Positions 6,362 through 11,089 of a stretch of 11,089 nucleotides of DNA are shown piece by piece. Numbering within the stretch: position 1 is the first letter of the stretch; each line of letters begins with the position of its first letter. The position numbers and the translations under genes are program-made. Under the pieces are notes generated by a model. That model made no database searches and was not told the origin of the DNA. It worked only from the letters and a program-made list of their open reading frames with translations. The stretch comes from an uncultured Lachnospiraceae bacterium. Lineage in GTDB: Bacteria > Bacillota > Clostridia > Lachnospirales > Lachnospiraceae. Location: the NCBI GenBank assembly GCA_900313435.1, contig OMRF01000193.1, positions 1 through 11,089 on the forward strand, given 5' to 3'.

Positions 6362-6871
6362 ATGGATACCGACACCCTCTACAAGATCATGCTGATGAAG
6401 CTCCTTTCGCTTTCCCCGGAGCCTCTTTCAACTTCGGTCATTACTGACTTTTTTTCAAAAAAGAATTACACCGGCTACTTCACGGTTCAAAAAGCTCTGT
6501 ATGAGCTGAAGGATCAGGGGTTCATAAGCCCAACGGAAGAATTTTCCCGTACTTACTATGTTCTGACAGATGCGGGTAGTTCTGCCCTTTCCTCTCTTTC
6601 AGACAGGATCACAAAGGATATCCTTTCTGATATCGAAAGCTATCTCAGGGAAAACCAAAAAGAGATAAGGGCAGAATCCTCGCTTCAGGCCACTTATGAT
6701 GCTACGGTATCAGGCTTTTCGGTCCGGCTGACAAAGACGGAAAATAACGCAAAGATAATAGATCTCACTTTTCCGGTTCCTACAAAGGAATCGGCCGAGA
6801 ATATCTGCATCAACTGGAAAAGCCATAGCGATGAGGCCATCGACTCCCTTTATGAAACCCTGATCAGATAG
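6362..6871 (+). CDS. DUF4364 family winged-helix protein
   Basis: This 169-residue protein matches what I know of the DUF4364 family found widely in Clostridia. Residues 1-75 look like a winged helix: TLYKIMLMKLLSLSPEPLSTSVITDFF, then a recognition-type segment YTGYFTVQKALYELKDQGFI, then a wing ending RTYYVLTDAG. Residues about 80-100 form a helix, and the remainder is a strand-rich C-terminal region with a final helix. The family resembles PadR-like regulators but its target is unknown. The ATG lies one base after the malic enzyme stop with no clear ribosome site, so it is probably translated by coupling in the same operon. Its last eight bases overlap the tail of the convergent PIG-L gene. 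Whether it regulates the malic enzyme cannot be told from the sequence. Confidence 0.85.
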   Translation: MDTDTLYKIMLMKLLSLSPEPLSTSVITDFFSKKNYTGYFTVQKALYELKDQGFISPTEEFSRTYYVLTDAGSSALSSLSDRITKDILSDIESYLRENQKEIRAESSLQATYDATVSGFSVRLTKTENNAKIIDLTFPVPTKESAENICINWKSHSDEAIDSLYETLIR

Positions 6872-8354
6872 ACCTGCGCTTTTTCTTTCTTTTCCTTTTC
6901 TTCCTTGCTCTTTGTCTCCATATTGCAAGCAAAAGAACTGTTCCTGCAAGAACGCATAAGAGGATCACTATGATGATAAGCCTCTTATCGGAAGCAGCCT
7001 TTGAATCATTTTCTTCCTGAAGCTTTTGGCTATCTCGGACCGAAGATGAAAGGGCTTCCCTTGATGCAGCATCACTTTGCAGCCGCTCACGCTCTATGGA
7101 AGCGCTTGATGAAGCTCTTTTAGCTTCTTCACTCAAACGTATCTCCTCTTGCCTTTTTTCCTCGGCAAGCCTTTCCTCTTCCTCATAGGTAATGATGTTT
7201 TCCGTCATCTCATTCATACCGGTATCGTTTCCGACTGTCGTCCGGAACAGTCCGAATTTTGAGCAGTTGATCTCGGACGCCCTGTAATCCTTCGGATCAT
7301 CCGTCACGTAAAACCAGTATTTCTGCTGGGAAACATGCTTTTTGTAGGAATCTCTGGCGACCTCAAGTGCAGTGCGCCCTCCCATTGCAGGAAGGGGCTG
7401 CCTCACATCAAGCGTGATGGTATTTTCAGGGTAAAGATGAAGATAGGTTTTTTTTACGTCAAAAACGCCGTATTCATTGGCGGAAGCAGGATAAAAGGAA
7501 GGATCTAAAGAACCTTCCACGGCCTCTGTAACGCATTTTGCAAGCAGCCTGTGACCGCCGTGACCGTACTCGCCGTTCAGATCCTGTGTTACTACGATCA
7601 GAGGCTTAAATCGTCTGACAGTCGAGACCACGAAGGAAAGGACCTTGTCATGATCATACTTTAAAAGAGCTTCATCAAGATCCGCAGCGTAATAATCCCT
7701 GAAACCGCCGTCAACGGGGTACCGCCTTATCCCCGATTCCCAAAGTCCGTCAAGCTTCTCATGTTCCCTTACAGGCTCAGTATCCCAAAACTCTGTAAGA
7801 TAGGCTATCTGAACCGAAAGCCCTTCTCCACCGCCGTATTTTGCCAGCATTCCGCCCAAAAACAGTATCTCGTCATCGGAATGTGTCGAAAAGACGAGAA
7901 AATCCGTTTTCTCCGTTGGTTCCTCCCAGACCTGGGCAATGGTCTTTGGATCCGTACCCACTGGGACTGCCCTTATACCGCAAAGTGTCATAGTATCTTT
8001 TGCTTCGATCGTTACAGAGCTTCCCGGAGACGAAAGCGCGGCATATTCGTGAAGGAATCCATGAGTGCCAAAAGAAGAAGTCTTGTCATTTTCTATCAAA
8101 AGCCACTCCGAAGGCACCCTGTCCCATTCAAGATATATCCCCTGCATAGGGGAATCGGAAGTGACGACGATCTTATTTCCTGAATAAAGCTTCACCGTCG
8201 TTGAATAATCTTCGTCCGAAAGTACATTTGTTATATCCCTTCCGTCAAGTACGGCTTTATATGAAAGCCCCTCGGCCCGGGCAGAAATAAAGGGGATAAA
8301 AAAGGCAAATAATAATGCCAAAGATATCAGCAAGAGCTTTTTATTTCCTCTCAT
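6864..8354 (-). CDS. Secreted, C-terminally membrane-anchored PIG-L family deacetylase
   Basis: PIG-L (LmbE-like) enzymes are zinc-dependent N-deacetylases acting on N-acetylglucosamine-type substrates; the substrate here is unknown. The 496 residues begin with a signal peptide (charged MRGNKK, hydrophobic 7-23, ARA then E28). A beta-rich region (about 30-135) precedes the catalytic domain: FSTHSDDEILFLGG at 155-168, with zinc ligands His158 and Asp161 and catalytic Asp160 by family comparison, and LNGEYGHGGHRLLAK at 259-273, where His268 is the expected third ligand. A charged Ser/Glu-rich likely coiled coil (388-455) leads to a transmembrane helix (459-479) and a very basic tail with KKRKRKKKRR. 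The topology puts the enzyme outside the cell. GGGAG lies ten bases before the ATG. The usual AHPDDE and HPDH signatures read THSDDE and HGGH here. Confidence 0.87.
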   Translation of the reverse strand: MRGNKKLLLISLALLFAFFIPFISARAEGLSYKAVLDGRDITNVLSDEDYSTTVKLYSGNKIVVTSDSPMQGIYLEWDRVPSEWLLIENDKTSSFGTHGFLHEYAALSSPGSSVTIEAKDTMTLCGIRAVPVGTDPKTIAQVWEEPTEKTDFLVFSTHSDDEILFLGGMLAKYGGGEGLSVQIAYLTEFWDTEPVREHEKLDGLWESGIRRYPVDGGFRDYYAADLDEALLKYDHDKVLSFVVSTVRRFKPLIVVTQDLNGEYGHGGHRLLAKCVTEAVEGSLDPSFYPASANEYGVFDVKKTYLHLYPENTITLDVRQPLPAMGGRTALEVARDSYKKHVSQQKYWFYVTDDPKDYRASEINCSKFGLFRTTVGNDTGMNEMTENIITYEEEERLAEEKRQEEIRLSEEAKRASSSASIERERLQSDAASREALSSSVRDSQKLQEENDSKAASDKRLIIIVILLCVLAGTVLLLAIWRQRARKKRKRKKKRRSI

Positions 8355-8377
8355 CGTATAAAGACTCCCTTCCGGTT

Positions 8378-8406
8378 TTGACCGATGAATTGTTTTGTGC
8401 TAAAAT
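8378..8406 (+). promoter_or_regulatory. Sigma-A type promoter of the AI-2E family permease gene, placed for a leaderless mRNA
   Basis: Plus strand: -35 TTGACC (8378-8383), 17-base spacer, -10 TAAAAT (8401-8406); each matches five of six consensus positions. Counting seven bases from the end of the -10 places transcription start at 8413 or 8414, and the permease ATG is 8414-8416. No purine-rich ribosome site precedes the ATG; the preceding bases are a run of C. Confidence 0.72.
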
Positions 8407-8413
8407 ACCCCCC

Positions 8414-9652
8414 ATGAATACAGAAGGAAAAAAGAAAAAATTCCCACGTATTGTGGTCATATGCATCGCCGTATTCCTTACCTACCTTGCCATACATTAC
8501 TGGGATCCTCTTATAGCTTTCATCGGAAAGCTTCTTTCGGCTGCGGCTCCGCTTTTTATAGGCGCGATCATCGCATTTATCGTTAATATCTTTCTCCGCT
8601 TCTATGAAAAGCATTTTTTCCGGAAGAGTGAAAAAGACATCGTAAAAAAATTGCGGCGTCCCGTCTGCATATTGTTATCATACCTGACGGTTGCCGCCAT
8701 CATTACCGCCATAGCTTTTCTCGTGATACCCCAGCTCATCGACGCCGGAACCTCTCTCTTTGAAAGGCTGCCGGTCTTCCTTGAGAACATCAGGGAGAAT
8801 CAGTTCGTTATGAAGATCGTTTCCGGTCTTCCCGAAGGAATGCAGAAAGCGATCCAGACGGCTGATCCCAATCTCATGTTAAATGAGATCCTCTCCTTCT
8901 TAACCACAGGTATCCTTGGGAAAACCGGTGTTACCGCTGTGATCACAGGGGTTGCATCTTCAGTCTTCAAAACCTTTATAGGCCTTATCTTCTCGGTCTA
9001 CCTTCTGGCTTCAAAGGAAAAGATAAAGGCAGGCTTAAAGCGCTTCTTTGCTACCTATCTTCATCCCACCGCAAACAAAGTGCTCCTTCGGATAGCCTCC
9101 GTCCTTAATGAGAGTTTTCGCAACTATCTTGTGGGGCAGTTTACCGAAGCTCTGATTATGGGAACTCTCTGCCTCATCGGTCTTTCGATATTCAGATTCC
9201 CTTATGCCCCCATCATCGCTGCGTTGATGGCTGTCGGTGTCCTGATACCGATATTCGGAGCTTACATAGGTGCCATAGCAGGCTTTATCCTGGTATCTTC
9301 AGTTTCACCTGTTCAGGGGTTCTTCTTCCTGATCTTCATCATCGTTGTCACTCAGGTAGAAGGGAATCTCATCTATCCGAGAGTCGCGGGGTTCAATCTC
9401 GGTCTCCCTGGAATATGGATCCTTGCCGCCGTTATAGTATGGGGCGCTCTCTTCGGCTTCCCCGGAATGATCTTCGGCGTACCTTTAACTGCCGCGTTAT
9501 ATAAGCTTCTGAAGGAAAATATGAAGGGACGCGCCGAAAAGAAGGCAGCTGAAAAGGCCAATGAAACAATGCCGCCTGTATCAGAAGGTGATCTAAGCGG
9601 CACTGAACAAAGCATCGAAACGTTAAACAACGAAAATAAAGGAAATCTTTAA
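8414..9652 (+). CDS. AI-2E family transporter (YdiK/PerM-type membrane protein)
   Basis: This 412-residue polytopic protein belongs to the AI-2E family (TqsA/PerM/YtvI-like), members of which have been linked to autoinducer-2 export and to sodium/proton antiport; the substrate cannot be told here. Hydrophobic segments are at about 11-29, 34-62, 83-106, 175-199, 245-295 (more than one helix), 301-314 and 331-360. The region 110-170 is a soluble loop typical of the family. The signature QVEGNLIYPRVAGFNLGLPGIWIL occurs at about 314-337, followed by FGFPGMIFGVPLTA. The tail (368-412) is hydrophilic. The frame is open back to an ATG at 8315, which would add 33 residues inside the divergent gene, but MNTEGKKKKFPRIVVICIAVFLTYLAIHYW is the usual N terminus and the promoter points directly at it. 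Its stop overlaps that of the convergent 51-residue gene. Confidence 0.9.
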   Translation: MNTEGKKKKFPRIVVICIAVFLTYLAIHYWDPLIAFIGKLLSAAAPLFIGAIIAFIVNIFLRFYEKHFFRKSEKDIVKKLRRPVCILLSYLTVAAIITAIAFLVIPQLIDAGTSLFERLPVFLENIRENQFVMKIVSGLPEGMQKAIQTADPNLMLNEILSFLTTGILGKTGVTAVITGVASSVFKTFIGLIFSVYLLASKEKIKAGLKRFFATYLHPTANKVLLRIASVLNESFRNYLVGQFTEALIMGTLCLIGLSIFRFPYAPIIAALMAVGVLIPIFGAYIGAIAGFILVSSVSPVQGFFFLIFIIVVTQVEGNLIYPRVAGFNLGLPGIWILAAVIVWGALFGFPGMIFGVPLTAALYKLLKENMKGRAEKKAAEKANETMPPVSEGDLSGTEQSIETLNNENKGNL

Positions 9653-9804
9653 AGAGCGTTCAACTTCCCGAGATTGTTTAAAGCCTCAAGGAGTGGACGT
9701 CTCACCTCTTCCCACTCTGCCTTGTGCATGGGATCCCCGATCTGCTTGCTAATGACCTGGGCTATAAGATCGTTCAGCTGCTTTTCTATCTGACTGTTGT
9801 TCAT
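9649..9804 (-). CDS. Small hypothetical protein, 51 residues
   Basis: A short reading frame starts MNNSQIEKQLNDLIAQV and ends NNLGKLNAL. A strong ribosome site GAGGTGA lies six bases before the ATG, well placed. The protein looks wholly helical, about two amphipathic helices separated by GDPMHKAEW, with no signal peptide, no membrane segment and no cysteine. It lies 72 bases downstream of the amylase-family gene on the same strand, probably in one transcript. Its stop lies within CTTTAAAG, the same bases that contain the stop of the convergent permease. I do not recognise the family. Its helix-GxP-helix shape faintly resembles the last 45 residues of the neighbouring amylase. The ribosome site and non-random amino acid pattern are the main reasons for calling it real. 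Confidence 0.72.
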   Translation of the reverse strand: MNNSQIEKQLNDLIAQVISKQIGDPMHKAEWEEVRRPLLEALNNLGKLNAL

Positions 9805-9876
9805 ACTTCATCACCTCATCAAAACTGCTGATCTTTAAAGTATTCTAACAGCTTTGCCATACTCATGCAATGGTGC

Positions 9877-11089
9877 TCAAAAGCTCTCTGCCCATTTAAC
9901 AAGAGAATCATGCCAGATATTGTCCATTACATCCCTTTTCATCCTGTCTGTCACAGGACCGTTCTTTGCCATTTTCGAAAGTATCACCTGCTGGAGCTGT
10001 TCGACACTCATCTCAGAATAAGGCACACCTTCAGGTATCAAAACCTCCCCGGGTGCGGGCTCCGGCTTTGACTCTTTTTTTGTTTCTGCTTTAGATCCTG
10101 CCTGCGCTTCTTCCTTTGGCGTTTCTTTTGGCTCCGGCTTTTTCTTTGGCTCTTCGATCGGAAGAACATTTGTGATCGTCTCTTCTTTTTTGTCTAAAGC
10201 ACCTTCCGGAGCAAATATCTCTCCGCTGTTCCCCGAAAGCGTGATATCAAGCCTGCCGCCGTTTGATGAAACCTTTTTCCCGCTGAGAAGGGCTATGTAG
10301 CTGTCGTGATGGGCCTCAACATTTATGTGTGCTTCGTGAGACACATTATTGACGGCTATTATCATCTCACCCCGGGCAAAGGCAAACTGCTCTGTAGTAA
10401 GGGAAAGTTCCCTGTAGCTTCCGTATGAGAGGTCTTTATATTTAAAATGTATATCCCCAAGCCTCTCAAGTAGAGATGTGCAGGGATTGTCCCTGACAGC
10501 GTTTTTATGATCTGCGATATCGATCTTTGGCCTTAAGGAATCATCGGAGGATCTTTCCTTTTTTCCCTCTATTCCGAATTCACTTCCGTAATAGACTGAA
10601 GGGATGCCCGGCAGTGAATAAAGAAGGATATGGACAGGCGTATAATTTGCCTTTTCCGAAAGCTTTGTCATTATCCTCTCAACATCATGGTTGTCCACGA
10701 AATTGTAAAGGCGTATGTTTCCGGGGACCATATCATTGTTCCTCTTAACAGTATGAGCGATCTCAAAATAATTATGATCATTGTGACCGCTGAAGAAAGC
10801 CTTGTGAAGAGAATAATTCGTTACGCTGTGAAGCGTGCTGTCATTTGCCCAGCGTGAATAATCCCCGTGTATCACCTCTCCCATGAGCCAAAAATCTGGC
10901 TTTAATGAATCAGCAGTCCTTCTTAAGTCCTTCATGAAATCAAAATCCAGAACATCCGCGGCATCAAGACGGATACCGTCTATATCAAAGGTATCGACCC
11001 AAAACCTTATGACATCGCATATATAATCCCGCACCGCCGGATTCCTCTGGTTCAGCTTGACGAGAAGGTTGTAGCCTCCCCAGTTGTCA
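9877..11089 (-). CDS. GH13 alpha-amylase family glycoside hydrolase, C-terminal part (runs off the right edge)
   Basis: GH13 enzymes hydrolyse or rearrange alpha-glucosidic bonds in starch, glycogen or maltodextrins. About 403 residues are visible; the start lies beyond base 11089, since the frame stays open upstream of the internal GTG at 11034 (DNWGGYNLL...NPAVRDYI). All three catalytic residues are seen, numbered from the first visible residue: nucleophile Asp42 in GIRLDAAD, acid/base Glu71 in LMGEVIHGD, and Asp135 in FVDNHDVERI. YSLPGIPSVYYGSEFGIEG follows, then a beta-sandwich C domain (about 200-300). After it come a Lys/Pro/Glu-rich linker (about 310-347) and a 56-residue mostly helical module ending DNIWHDSLVKWAESF. 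The linker and tail are additions to the usual GH13 architecture. Signal peptide status, and so cell location, cannot be judged. Confidence 0.92.
   Translation of the reverse strand, partial: DNWGGYNLLVKLNQRNPAVRDYICDVIRFWVDTFDIDGIRLDAADVLDFDFMKDLRRTADSLKPDFWLMGEVIHGDYSRWANDSTLHSVTNYSLHKAFFSGHNDHNYFEIAHTVKRNNDMVPGNIRLYNFVDNHDVERIMTKLSEKANYTPVHILLYSLPGIPSVYYGSEFGIEGKKERSSDDSLRPKIDIADHKNAVRDNPCTSLLERLGDIHFKYKDLSYGSYRELSLTTEQFAFARGEMIIAVNNVSHEAHINVEAHHDSYIALLSGKKVSSNGGRLDITLSGNSGEIFAPEGALDKKEETITNVLPIEEPKKKPEPKETPKEEAQAGSKAETKKESKPEPAPGEVLIPEGVPYSEMSVEQLQQVILSKMAKNGPVTDRMKRDVMDNIWHDSLVKWAESF

Noticed and set aside
6875..6910. Pyrimidine-rich tract near the PIG-L gene end
   Set aside because: It is the coding sequence of the polybasic Lys/Arg tail read on the opposite strand, and has no hairpin before it, so it is not a terminator.
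8315..8413. Extended N terminus of the AI-2E permease starting at 8315
   Set aside because: The extra 33 residues are not family-like, would overlap the signal peptide region of the divergent PIG-L gene, and lie upstream of the well-placed promoter at 8378-8406.
9646..9840. Ten-base direct repeat ATCTTTAAAG at 9646-9655 and 9831-9840
   Set aside because: It is short and AT-rich, one copy is explained by the overlapping stop codons, and nothing suggests an element bounded by it.
9865..10071. Plus-strand 68-codon frame opposite the amylase tail
   Set aside because: It is antisense to the amylase C-terminal module, rich in His, Cys and Arg as reverse frames often are, and has no ribosome site.

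Overview
The window looks like a chromosomal housekeeping segment from an anaerobic Gram-positive bacterium of the Clostridia, most likely Lachnospiraceae. The clues are an Suf system transcribed sufC then sufB, a rho-rpmE-prmC-prfA block, a DUF4364 winged-helix protein directly behind a malic enzyme, an AI-2E family permease of the Firmicutes type, strong AGGAGG-like ribosome sites and sigma-A type promoters. The genus assignment is an inference. I see no mobile element, CRISPR array, tRNA, rRNA or recognised riboswitch, and no convincing new multi-gene system.

Layout. On the minus strand at the left edge is the suf operon: sufC (497-1240) followed two bases later by the 5' part of sufB, which leaves the window at base 1. 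A good promoter lies just upstream of sufC. Next, also on the minus strand and read right to left, is a translation and termination block: rho (3617-5032), rpmE (3326-3529), an intrinsic terminator (3286-3320), prmC (2423-3277) and prfA (1341-2420). PrmC methylates the GGQ glutamine of release factor 1, so enzyme and substrate are encoded together. rpmE has its own promoter in the gap after rho.

Divergently from rho, on the plus strand, come a malic enzyme (5209-6360) and a DUF4364 protein (6362-6871). The rho and malic enzyme promoters appear to share one palindromic -35 hexamer, TTGCAA, with 17-base spacers on both sides. Convergent with these, and overlapping the DUF4364 gene tail by 8 bases, is a minus-strand gene for a secreted, membrane-anchored PIG-L type deacetylase (6864-8354). 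Divergent from that is an AI-2E family permease (8414-9652) whose predicted transcription start falls on its ATG, suggesting a leaderless mRNA.

At the right end, on the minus strand, is the 3' part of a GH13 alpha-amylase family gene with a Lys/Pro/Glu-rich linker and a C-terminal helical module, followed by a previously easy-to-miss 51-residue small gene (9649-9804) whose stop overlaps the permease stop.

The observations most worth a second look are regulatory: the shared -35 divergent promoter between rho and malic enzyme, the leaderless permease transcript, the terminator that sits almost on the prmC start codon, and two convergent gene pairs that overlap at their tails with no intrinsic terminator between them.
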